Part shown: positions 1 through 8,821 of the stretch, piece by piece
Layout of the letters: each line of letters opens with the position of its first letter
Position numbering within the stretch: the first letter of the stretch is position 1
DNA from: CAVSWN01 sp046728115
Lineage (GTDB): Bacteria > Acidobacteriota > Vicinamibacteria > Vicinamibacterales > CAVVIG01
Direction of reading: 5' to 3'
DNA: 20,050 nucleotides
Assembly: GCA_046728115.1 (NCBI GenBank)
Contig: JBKPDW010000137.1
Coordinates: 1 to 20,050, forward strand
Notes under the pieces: model-generated
What the model was told of the DNA's origin: nothing
Database searches by the model: none
What the model saw: the letters and a program-made list of their open reading frames with translations, nothing else
Translations under genes and position numbers: made by a program

Positions 1-1
1 G

Positions 2-1624
2 CTGTGGGTTGGTTGGCAGTTCGACGTGGCCCGACGGCCCGGCCTCGTGCGCGTGTACACGCCGACCGCCTCGGAAAACGGCCAGGCGATTCGCGGGCTC
101 GTTCGGAGCGACTTCGTGGTCACCGAGAAGGAGAGCGACCATTCGCTCGCCGATCGCGACCACATCGCCTACCCCGTTCTGGATCCGAGTTCGCTCGACA
201 ACGTGATGACCGTGCGTGACTCGGTCGAAGGGCCGCGCCGCGTCGTCCCTCGCGATCAATGGAGCTTTGCGAGAGTGGATGGAGGGAACACCGTCGCCGA
301 TCCGACCCGCGTATACCTGTCAGCGAAATTCGAGCCCGGAAAGATTTACGAAGTTGTGTACACGGCGCAGGATCCGCCGGTCGTGGGTCTCGGACCGGCG
401 GCCATTCGAGACGTGATCTCGATGCTGAAGTACAGTCAGGGCGGCGATGTGCTGTCGTCGCTGTCGATTCCTGCAGGGTCGATCAGCCGCGCGATTGCGT
501 TCGGCATTTCCCAGAGCGGCCGCTTCCTGCGGACCTATCTATATTACGGGTTCAACCGCGACGAAGGCAACCGCAAGGTATTCGACGGCGTGATCGCTCA
601 GGTCGCGGGCGCAGGGCGCGGCAGCTTCAATCATCGGTTCGCGCAGCCATCGCGGGACGGACATCCGTACCTGAACTTCTTCTATCCAACCGACATCTTT
701 CCCTTCTCAGATGTCGCTCAGCGTGATCCCGAAACCGGCGTCACGGATGGCTTGCTGACGCACGCCGGCGCGCCGGAGCTGCTCCCGAAAATCTTCTACA
801 CGAACTCTGAGTACGAGTATTGGGGCCGCGCGGCATCCCTCATCCACACGACGATCGACGGCACGGCCGACGCGCCGCTGATGGACAACGTACGGATTTA
901 TCTGCTCGCGGCGGGTCAGCATGGCCCGGCAGGATTTCCTCCGACACAGACCATAGGACAACAGCGCAACAATCCGCTCGACTACCGGTGGGCGATGAAG
1001 GCGCTGCTCGTGGCGATGGACAAGTGGACGGCGGACGGAACGCTCCCGCCGCCGAGCCGGTACCCACACATCGCTGACGGCACCCTGGTCGCTCCTGACA
1101 AGCTGCGATTCCCCAGCCTCGCCGGTGTTACGACGACGACAGCTGTGCATCGCGCCTACCGGACCGATTACGGCCGCGGATTCGGCAGCGAGGGCATCGT
1201 GACGATCGAGCCTCCGCGGATCGGCGCGGCATTCCCGATTCTGGTGCCGCAAGTAGACGCCGACGGCAACGGCATCGCCGGCATTCGCATGCCGGAGCTG
1301 GCTGTACCGCTCGCGACGTATACGGGCTGGAATCTGTTCAATGAACGCTCGGGACCAACCGGCGCGCTGTCGAGCATGCAGGGCTCGTACATCCCGCTCG
1401 CCCGTACGAACGCCGACCGGAGCCGCGCGAATGACCCGCGCTCGTCGATCGAGGAGCGGTATCGTGACAGGGATCAGTACGTGGCCATGGTCACGAAGGC
1501 CGCGCAGGCGCTGGTCGATCAGGGATTCCTGCTCGCCGGCGATGTGGACATCATTGCAAAGAACGCGGGCCGACACTGGGATTACATCGCGTCTGCGGCC
1601 GCAACGTCCAACGGCCGACCTTGA
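2..1624 (+). CDS. alpha/beta hydrolase domain protein (Abhydrolase_10-like), 5' truncated
   Basis: The reading frame is open from the first bases of the window (LWVGWQFDV before the GTG at 26), so the true start lies upstream and the N-terminus is missing. The visible part has about 540 residues. A nucleophile-elbow motif GISQSGRFLR places the likely catalytic Ser at residue 162, counting from the GTG at 26. The later LLAAGQHG segment probably carries the catalytic His, and the acid residue was not assigned. This layout is typical of the large alpha/beta-hydrolase-domain proteins common in Acidobacteriota and Proteobacteria, which are mostly uncharacterised esterase or lipase-like enzymes. 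The substrate is unknown. The gene ends 80 bases before the kinase gene on the same strand; the spacing allows, but does not prove, co-transcription. Family is fairly sure, function is not. Confidence 0.82.
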   Translation: MWVGWQFDVARRPGLVRVYTPTASENGQAIRGLVRSDFVVTEKESDHSLADRDHIAYPVLDPSSLDNVMTVRDSVEGPRRVVPRDQWSFARVDGGNTVADPTRVYLSAKFEPGKIYEVVYTAQDPPVVGLGPAAIRDVISMLKYSQGGDVLSSLSIPAGSISRAIAFGISQSGRFLRTYLYYGFNRDEGNRKVFDGVIAQVAGAGRGSFNHRFAQPSRDGHPYLNFFYPTDIFPFSDVAQRDPETGVTDGLLTHAGAPELLPKIFYTNSEYEYWGRAASLIHTTIDGTADAPLMDNVRIYLLAAGQHGPAGFPPTQTIGQQRNNPLDYRWAMKALLVAMDKWTADGTLPPPSRYPHIADGTLVAPDKLRFPSLAGVTTTTAVHRAYRTDYGRGFGSEGIVTIEPPRIGAAFPILVPQVDADGNGIAGIRMPELAVPLATYTGWNLFNERSGPTGALSSMQGSYIPLARTNADRSRANDPRSSIEERYRDRDQYVAMVTKAAQALVDQGFLLAGDVDIIAKNAGRHWDYIASAAATSNGRP

Positions 1625-1704
1625 AGCTCAGGGTCCTCAGCTCCGTGTCCACCCGTGGTCACGAGGTCTGAAGTGCCATATTCGCAACGTGCTTCTGGAA
1701 CGGC

Positions 1705-4392
1705 ATGGCAGGTTCCGACGGGCGCTCGCTGATAGGACGCCAGATTGCGTCCTACCAGATTCTGTCGCTCCTCGGCGCGGGCGGGATGGGCGAAGTCTAC
1801 CGTGCGCGGGACGATCGCCTCGGGCGCGAGGTCGCGATCAAGATTCTGCCCGTGGCTTTTTCAGCGAACGAGCATCGCCTCAAACGGTTCCACCAGGAAG
1901 CGCGGGCCGCGGGCCAGCTGAATCATCCAAATGTCATCGCCATCCATGATGTCGGCGATTACGAAGGTTCACCGTACCTCGTCTGCGAGCTGCTCGAAGG
2001 GGAAACGCTCGGGCAACGAACAGGCGGACATCCGGTGCCGGAACGTCGAGCGGTCGAATACGCAATCCAGATCGCTCGCGGCCTTGCCGCCGCGCACGAC
2101 AAAGGGATCGTTCACCGCGATCTCAAGCCCGAGAACGTGTTCGTCGGTCACGACGGGCAGTTGAAGATTCTCGATTTCGGTCTGGCGAAGCTCGTCGGAC
2201 CTGAACCCGCCGACGAGGAAACGAGAATCGCCGATGGTGCCACGGAAATCGGCGCCGTGCTGGGAACGCCGGGTTATATGTCGCCCGAGCAGGCGCGCGG
2301 GCTTCCGGCCGATCAACGGTCCGATATCTTCAGCCTCGGCGCGATTCTCTACGAGATGCTGGCGGGACGGCCTCCGTTTCGTCGAGACACGATCGCCGAC
2401 ACGGTCAGCGCAATCCTGCACGAGGAGCCGCCGGAGCTCCCCGATTCGACGGCCGAGTCGATAGCGCTCGATCGCATCATGCGTCACTGTCTCGAGAAGG
2501 ACATGGTCGCCCGATTCCAGAATGCGCGCGACCTTGCATTCGCGCTCGAGGAACTGCTGCCGCTGACGGCATCCGGAGGGGCGCGGCCGGCGAAGGCGAC
2601 CAGCGGACGGAACGGGATGCTGGTGCTTGCGGCCGGTCTGCTTTTGCTGGCAGGTGCGGCAGCGGGAGCACTGCTGGCCACGCGCAGTGCGCGGAGTCGT
2701 CCGGTGCGCGAGGTTCGCATCCATCGGCTGACCGATTCGGCCGGGCTCGAAGAGTTCCCGGCGATATCGCCGGACGGTCGATCGGTGGCGTTCACGGCGG
2801 AAGTCTCCGGCAGGCGTCAGGTGTTCGTCCGGCTCATCGCCGGCGGCACGCCGCTGGAGATTACCCGCGACTCGAGCGATCATCAGTTTCCGCGATGGTC
2901 GCCCGATTCGAGCTCGATCGTGTATTTCTCGCCTGCCGCTCCTGGCGAGATGCGCGGCACGATCTCGGAGGTCTCGGCGCTCGGCGGTCCGCCGCGTCGC
3001 CTCGCGGACAGTCTTGGCGGCGGCGTCGACGTCAGCCCGGTCGACGCTCGGCTGGCGTTCTTCAAGCTCGCGGGCGAACGCATCCAGCTGGTGACGGCGC
3101 CGCGTGACGCGTCGGGCTCCGCCGTCGTCGCCGAATTTCCGAGCGTGACCTACTACCTGTATCCGCGGTGGTCGCCGGACGGGAAGTGGATTGCTTTTCA
3201 GCGCGGCGACAGCATCAGGTTCGATCTGTTCGTTGCGCCGGCAAACGGCGGCGACGCTCGACAGCTGACGCATGACAACAACATGATCAGCGGATTCGCG
3301 TGGACGCGCGACAGCACGGCTCTCGTCTACAGCTCGAGCTCGGGCGATACGATGCCGTACCTGCCGACCATGCGCCTCCGGCGCGTCGGATTGCGCGACG
3401 GCACGGTCCGTGATCTCACGGCCGGAGATGCATCGTACGTGCACCCGGATATCGGTGAAAACGGCGCGATCGTGGCCGGCCGCGTCCAGCTGCAGAGCGA
3501 CATCTGGAAGATTCCGATCGAGGGATCGCCTGACGAAAATGTGCGGCGCGCCGTCCGGGTCACCCGTCAGACCGGCGATGTCCTCACACCGTCTGCAGGC
3601 CCGCGGGATCGGGAAGTGGTCTTCCTGTCCGACAGCGGGGGACACGCCAACCTCTGGGTGATCGACACGACGAGCAGCGAGATGAGGCAGATCACCCGCG
3701 AGCGCGATCCGAATGTCGCGGTCGGTGTGCCAGTCTGGTCGCCAGACGGCACGGCGATCGCATTCGTCTACTCGCGCGGCAACCCTGGACTGACATTCGG
3801 TGTGTGGCTCGTCAATCCTGATGGCAGCAACCTGCGCAGCGTCGCCAACCCCGGCCTCGGTCCTGCCTGGTCGTCCGATGGCCGCTGGCTGTATTACGCC
3901 ACGCGTGGCGCATCCGGCACCGACGTGTCGATGAAGAAGATTCCGGCCGAAGGCGGAACGGCCGTTACGGTGACCAACGAAAAACTGCGGAATGTCATCG
4001 GCTCGGACGGGTCGATGGTGTACTACACCTTCGAGCGTCCGCTCGTGGACGGGCGGCCGGAGTTCGAGATTCGAGTAGCGCGTCCCGAGAACGCGTCCTT
4101 TCGAGTGCTCGCACGGATTCCTGCGTCGCGCGTGCCCATGTGGCAGATCGTCAATCCTTCGCTGTCGCCCGACGGCGCGTGGCTGGCGCAGGCGCTCACG
4201 GATGGAGTGACAACGAACATCCATCTGCTCTCCACCGCGACCGGCGAGTGGAAGCCGATCACCGACTTCGGCGACCGCGCGACCTTCATCGCGCGTCGGG
4301 TCTCGTGGTCGTCCGATGGCCGCTTTATCCTCGCCGCTGTCGGCGAAGGCGACGCCGACATCGTGCTGCTGGAAGGGTTGGCGACTGAATAA
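1705..4392 (+). CDS. membrane Ser/Thr protein kinase with C-terminal TolB-like beta-propeller
   Basis: The 895-residue protein has three parts. Residues about 17-280 form a PknB/Hanks-type kinase with every key motif present: glycine loop GAGGMGEVY (24-32), VAIK lysine K46, helix-C glutamate E65, HRDLKPEN with catalytic D139, DFG at 157-159, and GTPGYMSPEQ at 187-196. A hydrophobic segment at about 304-327 is a single membrane span. Residues about 335-895 carry repeated PDG/WSPD motifs (FPAISPDGRS, PRWSPDSSS, PRWSPDGKW, PVWSPDGTA, PSLSPDGAW) of a TolB/WD40-like propeller, probably extracytoplasmic and perhaps a ligand or protein sensor. The start is fixed: an in-frame TGA at 1669 leaves ATG 1705 as the first start codon, with only a weak ribosome site. 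Its phosphorylation target is not evident. The next gene starts 24 bases downstream. Confidence 0.93.
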   Translation: MAGSDGRSLIGRQIASYQILSLLGAGGMGEVYRARDDRLGREVAIKILPVAFSANEHRLKRFHQEARAAGQLNHPNVIAIHDVGDYEGSPYLVCELLEGETLGQRTGGHPVPERRAVEYAIQIARGLAAAHDKGIVHRDLKPENVFVGHDGQLKILDFGLAKLVGPEPADEETRIADGATEIGAVLGTPGYMSPEQARGLPADQRSDIFSLGAILYEMLAGRPPFRRDTIADTVSAILHEEPPELPDSTAESIALDRIMRHCLEKDMVARFQNARDLAFALEELLPLTASGGARPAKATSGRNGMLVLAAGLLLLAGAAAGALLATRSARSRPVREVRIHRLTDSAGLEEFPAISPDGRSVAFTAEVSGRRQVFVRLIAGGTPLEITRDSSDHQFPRWSPDSSSIVYFSPAAPGEMRGTISEVSALGGPPRRLADSLGGGVDVSPVDARLAFFKLAGERIQLVTAPRDASGSAVVAEFPSVTYYLYPRWSPDGKWIAFQRGDSIRFDLFVAPANGGDARQLTHDNNMISGFAWTRDSTALVYSSSSGDTMPYLPTMRLRRVGLRDGTVRDLTAGDASYVHPDIGENGAIVAGRVQLQSDIWKIPIEGSPDENVRRAVRVTRQTGDVLTPSAGPRDREVVFLSDSGGHANLWVIDTTSSEMRQITRERDPNVAVGVPVWSPDGTAIAFVYSRGNPGLTFGVWLVNPDGSNLRSVANPGLGPAWSSDGRWLYYATRGASGTDVSMKKIPAEGGTAVTVTNEKLRNVIGSDGSMVYYTFERPLVDGRPEFEIRVARPENASFRVLARIPASRVPMWQIVNPSLSPDGAWLAQALTDGVTTNIHLLSTATGEWKPITDFGDRATFIARRVSWSSDGRFILAAVGEGDADIVLLEGLATE

Positions 4393-4404
4393 GGCTCTGA
4401 GTAG

Positions 4405-4413
4405 AAAGGAGGT
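4405..4413 (+). promoter_or_regulatory. strong Shine-Dalgarno site of the MBL-fold gene
   Basis: AAAGGAGGT lies 3 bases before ATG 4417, within the 24-base gap after the kinase stop. It fixes the start of the metallo-hydrolase and suggests that this gene is translated far better than the kinase, which has no such site. Confidence 0.75.
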
Positions 4414-4416
4414 CGT

Positions 4417-5466
4417 ATGCGCGTTGGTTTCACGGCGCTGCTCGCCGGCGTGTTTGCCTGCTGGGTCTGGTTCGATGTCCGGGGGCAGACCAACGCGCCG
4501 ATCGTCAGCGGCGCTCACCGGTTCGAAAGGGTCGCTGAGGGCATCTACTATGCGACGGCTTCGGGCACGATGAGTGTCGGCGCCAACTCGCCGATTATCG
4601 TGAACGACGAGGACGCGCTGGTCATCGATTCGGAGATCACACCGGCCGCGGCACGGGCGCTGGTGGCCGATCTCAAAGCCGTTACCAACAGGCCGGTGCG
4701 CTACGTAGTCGACTCGCACTATCACTACGATCACGCGTTCGGAAATCAGGTGTTCGCGCTGGACGCGCAGTTGATTGGCCACGACAACACGCGACGGCGG
4801 CTCCTCACCAATGTGATGGAGCAGTACACGTACCTGAACAGCGTTCAGCCAGTGCCCGCACGGGTCGAGGCGCTCAAACAACGCATTGCGCAGGAAACCG
4901 ATCCACAGCAAAAGGCGGCGCTCGAACGGCAAGTCGCCAACTCGCTCGCGTATCTCGAGCAGGTGAAGGAAATCAAGGTCACGCCACCAACGACGACATT
5001 CGATCGGACGATGACGATCCATCGCAGCGGACGCGAGATGCGCCTGTTGTACCTCGGTCGCGGGCATACCGACACCGACGTCGTGGTCTACCTGCCAAAA
5101 GAGCGCATCGTGTGCACCGGCGACCTGATGGAGTCTGTCGTCTCGTACATGGGCGATTCATATCCAGAGGAATGGATCGGGACGCTCGAGCGGCTCAAAG
5201 CCATCGATTTCGATACGGTGATGCCTGGACACGGAGTCGTGTTCAAGGGCAAGACAAAGATCGAAGCGTTCCAGAAATATCTGCGCGATGTAATCACGCA
5301 AGTTACGGCGCTGAAGAAACAGGGCTTGTCTGCTGATGATGCCGCGCAGAAAGTGGACGTCACGGCATATCGCGACGAGTTCGCGTTGATCCGAGGCGTC
5401 GGCATCGATCCAGCCGCGGTTCGGAGGATTTATCAGCTGGCCGACCACCCGGAACCGCCGCAGTGA
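4417..5466 (+). CDS. exported MBL-fold metallo-hydrolase
   Basis: The protein has 349 residues. An N-terminal hydrophobic stretch (about 1-23) ending near VRGQ looks like a signal peptide, so the enzyme is probably periplasmic. The metallo-beta-lactamase metal ligands are all visible: HYHYDH with H101, H103, D105 and H106; H217 in GRGHTD; D236 in CTGD; and H272 in MPGH. This predicts a two-metal hydrolase, of class B lactamase or general MBL type; the substrate cannot be read from sequence. About 110 residues separate H106 from H217. The stretch includes a helical, Gln/Glu/Ala-rich insert at about 125-172 that looks amphipathic and may cover the active site or mediate dimerisation. The start is set by the strong ribosome site. 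The gene may be co-transcribed with the kinase upstream, and an exported amidohydrolase follows after a hairpin. Confidence 0.9.
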   Translation: MRVGFTALLAGVFACWVWFDVRGQTNAPIVSGAHRFERVAEGIYYATASGTMSVGANSPIIVNDEDALVIDSEITPAAARALVADLKAVTNRPVRYVVDSHYHYDHAFGNQVFALDAQLIGHDNTRRRLLTNVMEQYTYLNSVQPVPARVEALKQRIAQETDPQQKAALERQVANSLAYLEQVKEIKVTPPTTTFDRTMTIHRSGREMRLLYLGRGHTDTDVVVYLPKERIVCTGDLMESVVSYMGDSYPEEWIGTLERLKAIDFDTVMPGHGVVFKGKTKIEAFQKYLRDVITQVTALKKQGLSADDAAQKVDVTAYRDEFALIRGVGIDPAAVRRIYQLADHPEPPQ

Positions 5467-5468
5467 TT

Positions 5469-5525
5469 GCTAGCGAGGCGGAGCCTCAAACGCTCCAGCA
5501 TGTCAGGCCGCTCCGCCTCGCTAGC
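5469..5525. repeat. 16-bp perfect inverted repeat (hairpin) between two hydrolase genes
   Basis: GCTAGCGAGGCGGAGC at 5469-5484 is matched exactly by its reverse complement at 5510-5525, leaving a 25-base loop. A smaller nested stem, GAGGC-GGA-GCCTC (5475-5487), competes with the left arm. No T-run follows, so this is not a textbook rho-independent terminator. It starts 3 bases after the MBL-fold stop codon and ends 34 bases before the amidohydrolase start. It could be an mRNA-stabilising or processing hairpin, or one copy of a dispersed palindromic element. Confidence 0.8.
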
Positions 5526-5559
5526 GAGAGAAATCTGTGCCTAAAAGTGGGGAGGTAGG

Positions 5560-6936
5560 ATGCGAGTGGTGACCGCTGTCGGCGCAGTGTGCGTAACCTG
5601 CCTCGTTGCTCCGCTGTTGTCTCAGCCCGCCAGAACAGCGAGCGCAACCATCTACGAAGGCGGCCGCCTGATCGTGGGTAACGGCAGCTCTCCCCTCGTG
5701 AACGCCGCGTTCGTGGTCGCAGGCGGACGGATCACGGCAGTCGGCCAGATGGGCAGCGTCACGGCACCTGCAGGCGCGACGCACGTCGATCTGACGGGCA
5801 AGACCATCATGCCAACGATGGTCAACGTGCACGTCCACATCGGATACGAGGGCTACACGAGCTGGGGCGCCGAAAACTACACCGCAGAAAACGTACTCGA
5901 CCATCTGCAGCGCGAAGCGTTCTACGGCGTCGCGGCGACGCAATCGGTCGGGAGCAGTCCCACCGATCTCTCGATCCGCTTTCAGCAGGATCAGCTGGCC
6001 GGCAAGTTCGCGCCGGCATCGCGGTTCTTCTTCATGCCGGGCATGGCGCCGCCACACGGCGGTCCCGACGCTGTTCTGCTGAAGGGCACGACGGCGCTTC
6101 ACGCCGTCTACGAGGTGTCGACCGCCTCCGAAGCCCGTGCCGCCGTGCGGACGATGGCCGAGAAGCACCTGACGAACGTCAAGATCTGGGTGGACGATCG
6201 GCGCGGCACCTATCCGAAGATGACACCCGAGGTCTACACCGCGATCATCGACGAGGCGCACGCGCACCACATGCTCGTCCACGCCCATGCGACGACGCTC
6301 GCCGATCAGAAAGCAGTCGTGCGTGCCGGGATCGACGTGCTGGTGCACACGGTCGGCAGCGAGAAGCTCGACGACGAATTCCTGGCCTCGCTCCGGGAGA
6401 AGAAGCCGTACTGGACGACGGTAATTGGGCTGGGCGACCGGACCGAGATCTGCGACAACGATCCGTTCGTCGATCAATCGCTGCCGCCGCAGGTCGTGGC
6501 GAAGATTCGGGCCACCACGGAGGCACGCGGTCTCGCGCCGAGTTGTGGACCGCGGGCCCCGACCGCGGCCGCCCGCGACGAGATGCTTACCAATAACTTC
6601 CAGAAGATGATCGCGAGCGGCGCGCGACTGGTGCTCGGCACCGACGCCGGCATTCATCCCGGCTATACGTTCGGGTCGGCCGAACACCACGAGATCGCAC
6701 GCTGGGTGCAGTTCGGTCTGGGACCGTCCGACGCCATCGTCGCAGCGACCGGGCGACCGGCCGAGCTGATGGGGATCAAGGATCTGGGAACGCTCGAGGT
6801 CGGGAAGAGCGCCGACTTCATCGTGCTGAACGCGAATCCGCTCGACGATATCCGCAACACGCGGCAGATCGCGAGCGTCTATCTGAGTGGTGCGGCGCTC
6901 GATCGTGCAGCTCTCGTCGCCAAATGGACGAAGTAA
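5560..6936 (+). CDS. exported amidohydrolase (metal-dependent, imidazolonepropionase/prolidase-like)
   Basis: The protein has 458 residues. Residues 1-27 form a signal peptide. The amidohydrolase-superfamily metal site is complete: HxH (H91, H93) in NVHVHIG, a candidate carbamylated lysine K208 in NVKIWVDD, H241/H243 in VHAHAT, H263 in VLVHTV, and D362 in GTDAG. A C-terminal beta-sandwich follows (LEVGKSADFIVLNANPLDDI). Exported members of this group hydrolyse dipeptides, cyclic imides or similar amide bonds; the actual substrate is unknown. GGGGAGGT at 5549-5556 lies 3 bases before ATG 5560 and sets the start. It shares strand and export with the MBL-fold gene upstream but is separated from it by a 93-base gap containing a hairpin. 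It converges on the ABC exporter gene across a heptamer array. Confidence 0.9.
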   Translation: MRVVTAVGAVCVTCLVAPLLSQPARTASATIYEGGRLIVGNGSSPLVNAAFVVAGGRITAVGQMGSVTAPAGATHVDLTGKTIMPTMVNVHVHIGYEGYTSWGAENYTAENVLDHLQREAFYGVAATQSVGSSPTDLSIRFQQDQLAGKFAPASRFFFMPGMAPPHGGPDAVLLKGTTALHAVYEVSTASEARAAVRTMAEKHLTNVKIWVDDRRGTYPKMTPEVYTAIIDEAHAHHMLVHAHATTLADQKAVVRAGIDVLVHTVGSEKLDDEFLASLREKKPYWTTVIGLGDRTEICDNDPFVDQSLPPQVVAKIRATTEARGLAPSCGPRAPTAAARDEMLTNNFQKMIASGARLVLGTDAGIHPGYTFGSAEHHEIARWVQFGLGPSDAIVAATGRPAELMGIKDLGTLEVGKSADFIVLNANPLDDIRNTRQIASVYLSGAALDRAALVAKWTK

Positions 6937-6939
6937 AAA

Positions 6940-6988
6940 AAGTCTGAAGTCTGAAGTCTGAAGTCTGAAGTCTGAAGTCTCAAGTCAT
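6940..6988. repeat. heptamer tandem array (AAGTCTG)n at a convergent gene junction
   Basis: Five perfect head-to-tail AAGTCTG units occupy 6940-6974, followed by AAGTCTC (6975-6981) and a last partial unit AAGTC that runs into the stop codon of the minus-strand ABC gene. The array fills the whole space between two convergent stop codons (6936 and 6988). No inverted symmetry or spacers are present, so it is a simple sequence repeat and not a CRISPR. Copy number may vary by slippage. Confidence 0.9.
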
Positions 6989-8796
6989 CAAGCAGTCGTT
7001 TGCAATTCGTGCAGGCGGGCGTACACGCCGCCGATTGCGAGCAACTCGTCGTGCGTGCCGCGCTCGACGACCTCGGCATCCTTGATGACGAAGATGACGT
7101 CGGCGTGCCGTATCGTGTGCAAGTGGTGGGCGATGACGATGCAGGTCCGGTCCTTCATCAGGAAATCGAGCGCCTCCACGACCGCTTTCTCCGACTGTGC
7201 ATCGAGTCCGGTCGTCGGCTCGTCGAGAATCAGAATCGGTGTATTGCGGACGATCGCGCGCGCAATCGCGATGCGGCGGCGTTGTCCTCCCGAGAGCGTC
7301 ACCCCGCGTTCGCCGACCATCGTGCCGTAGCCCTGCGGCATGTTGACGATGAAGTCGTGCGCGTGCGCGATCTCGGCGGCCTTGATCGTGTCCATCGGAT
7401 CCGCGTCGGGCCTGCCGTAGGCGATGTTTTCCCAGACGGTTCCGCTGAAGAGGTAGTTGTCCTGCAGGACGAAACTGATCTGATCGCGCAGCGATTTCAG
7501 CGTGAATTTCTTGATGTCGATGCCGTCGATCTTGACCTGTCCGCTCTGCGGATCGAAGAAGCGTGGAATCAGGCTCGCGATCGTCGTTTTTCCGGTGCCC
7601 GAGGGGCCGACGATCGCCGCAATCTGTCCGGGTACGACGTGGAAGCTGACATTCTTCAGGATCTGGATGTCGGGGCCGTAGCTGAAGTTGACGTTCTCGA
7701 ATTCGATCTGTCCCTTGAACGCCGGGGCGTTGCCGGCCGTCGGGAGATCGGTGACGCGACTCTCGCTCGACATCACTTCCTGGACACGTTCGAAAGCGAT
7801 CGCGGCCTTCGAAATGGTATTGGTGAGTTTCGAGAGCTCGCGCATCGGCTTGTAGCTGTTCTTCAGATAGATCAGGAACACGATCAGGACGCCCGTGCTC
7901 AGCTCGCCGCTCAGCACGAGGCGCGCGCCGTAGCCGAGCACGAGGCAGGTTCCGATGGCGACGATGATGTCGACAAAGGGCGAGAGCTTGGCCTTCATGC
8001 TGCGCGCCGCCAGCGCCGCCTGCACGCTCTGCCGGCTCTCCCAGTTGAATTTGCGCTCCTCGTAGTCCTCGCGGGCGAAGGCCTGGACCACCTGGATCGA
8101 GCTCAGGATCTCGGCCACGCCCGAGAGCATCTCGGTCTCTTTCCGACGGACGGCACGCGAAGCCTTCTTGATCCGCCGGCTGTAGAAGTAGACGACGGCG
8201 AACAGCAGCGGCGCGACTGACAGGGCGATGAGGGTGAAGCGCCAGTTGATATAGAACATCACCCCGATCATCCCGACCAGCGTCAGGAGGTTGACAACGA
8301 TGCCGAGCAGCGCAGTCGTGATGAAGTCCTGCACCGCGTCGATGTCGCTGGTGACTCGACTGATAAGATCGCCCGACCGCGATTCGCCGTGCTCGAGGAG
8401 CGACAAGCGCTGAATCCGCTGGTAGAGCAGCAGCCGCATGTCGTGCGACACCCACTGGCCGACGGTGGTGGTCAGGTACTTCTCGAAGTACGAGCTGATC
8501 GCGCCGACCACCGCGATCGAAACCACGGCAACCAGCGCGAAGTTCAGGACCGCGATCCTGTCGTTGCCCAGGAACTGAACGATTGGCATCGCCCAGTCCG
8601 GCAGTTTCTTGGACTGCAGGAGGTTGTCGACGACGATCTTCACGGGCCACGGCTCGGCGATGTCGGCGAGCGTTTCGCCCAACACCGCAAAGATCGCGAA
8701 CACGAGCGACTTGGCATGCGGCCGCAGGAAGTTGCCGATTCGCAGCTTGCCCGACGCCGCTGGTGCGGGCGCTTCCGTTTCGAGCGTCATCGACAC
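6988..8796 (-). CDS. ABC exporter, fused permease/ATPase (MsbA-like)
   Basis: This is a 602-residue half-transporter. The membrane domain (about 25-335) includes hydrophobic segments such as FALVAVVSIAVVGAI and LLGIVVNLLTLVGMIGV. The C-terminal ATPase has Walker A GPSGTGKTT (397-405), a Q-loop in VLQDN, signature LSGGQ (501-505), Walker B with D525 and E526 in LILDEPTT, and an H-loop H557. All catalytic residues are intact, so it should work as a homodimeric exporter of lipid, drug or peptide type; the substrate is unknown. The start is ambiguous: GTG 8796 lies 4 bases from an AGGTGA site (8801-8806), whereas ATG 8790 lies 10 bases from it. It is second in an apparent operon, 25 bases after the GYD-domain gene, and its stop codon touches the heptamer array. 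Confidence 0.94.
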   Translation of the reverse strand: MSMTLETEAPAPAASGKLRIGNFLRPHAKSLVFAIFAVLGETLADIAEPWPVKIVVDNLLQSKKLPDWAMPIVQFLGNDRIAVLNFALVAVVSIAVVGAISSYFEKYLTTTVGQWVSHDMRLLLYQRIQRLSLLEHGESRSGDLISRVTSDIDAVQDFITTALLGIVVNLLTLVGMIGVMFYINWRFTLIALSVAPLLFAVVYFYSRRIKKASRAVRRKETEMLSGVAEILSSIQVVQAFAREDYEERKFNWESRQSVQAALAARSMKAKLSPFVDIIVAIGTCLVLGYGARLVLSGELSTGVLIVFLIYLKNSYKPMRELSKLTNTISKAAIAFERVQEVMSSESRVTDLPTAGNAPAFKGQIEFENVNFSYGPDIQILKNVSFHVVPGQIAAIVGPSGTGKTTIASLIPRFFDPQSGQVKIDGIDIKKFTLKSLRDQISFVLQDNYLFSGTVWENIAYGRPDADPMDTIKAAEIAHAHDFIVNMPQGYGTMVGERGVTLSGGQRRRIAIARAIVRNTPILILDEPTTGLDAQSEKAVVEALDFLMKDRTCIVIAHHLHTIRHADVIFVIKDAEVVERGTHDELLAIGGVYARLHELQTTA

Positions 8797-8821
8797 ACGG
8801 TCACCTGCGAAAGAGTCTGCA

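Noticed and set aside
1969..5067. A 1032-codon open frame on the minus strand spanning the kinase and MBL genes.
   Set aside because: It lies antisense to two well-supported genes, is rich in Arg/His/Asp low-complexity sequence, and shows no domain. Its length follows from the GC-rich codon use of the real genes, which rarely creates stop codons on the other strand.
7000..8220. A 406-codon plus-strand frame opposite the ABC exporter.
   Set aside because: Antisense shadow; no domain, and the minus-strand gene has every ABC motif.
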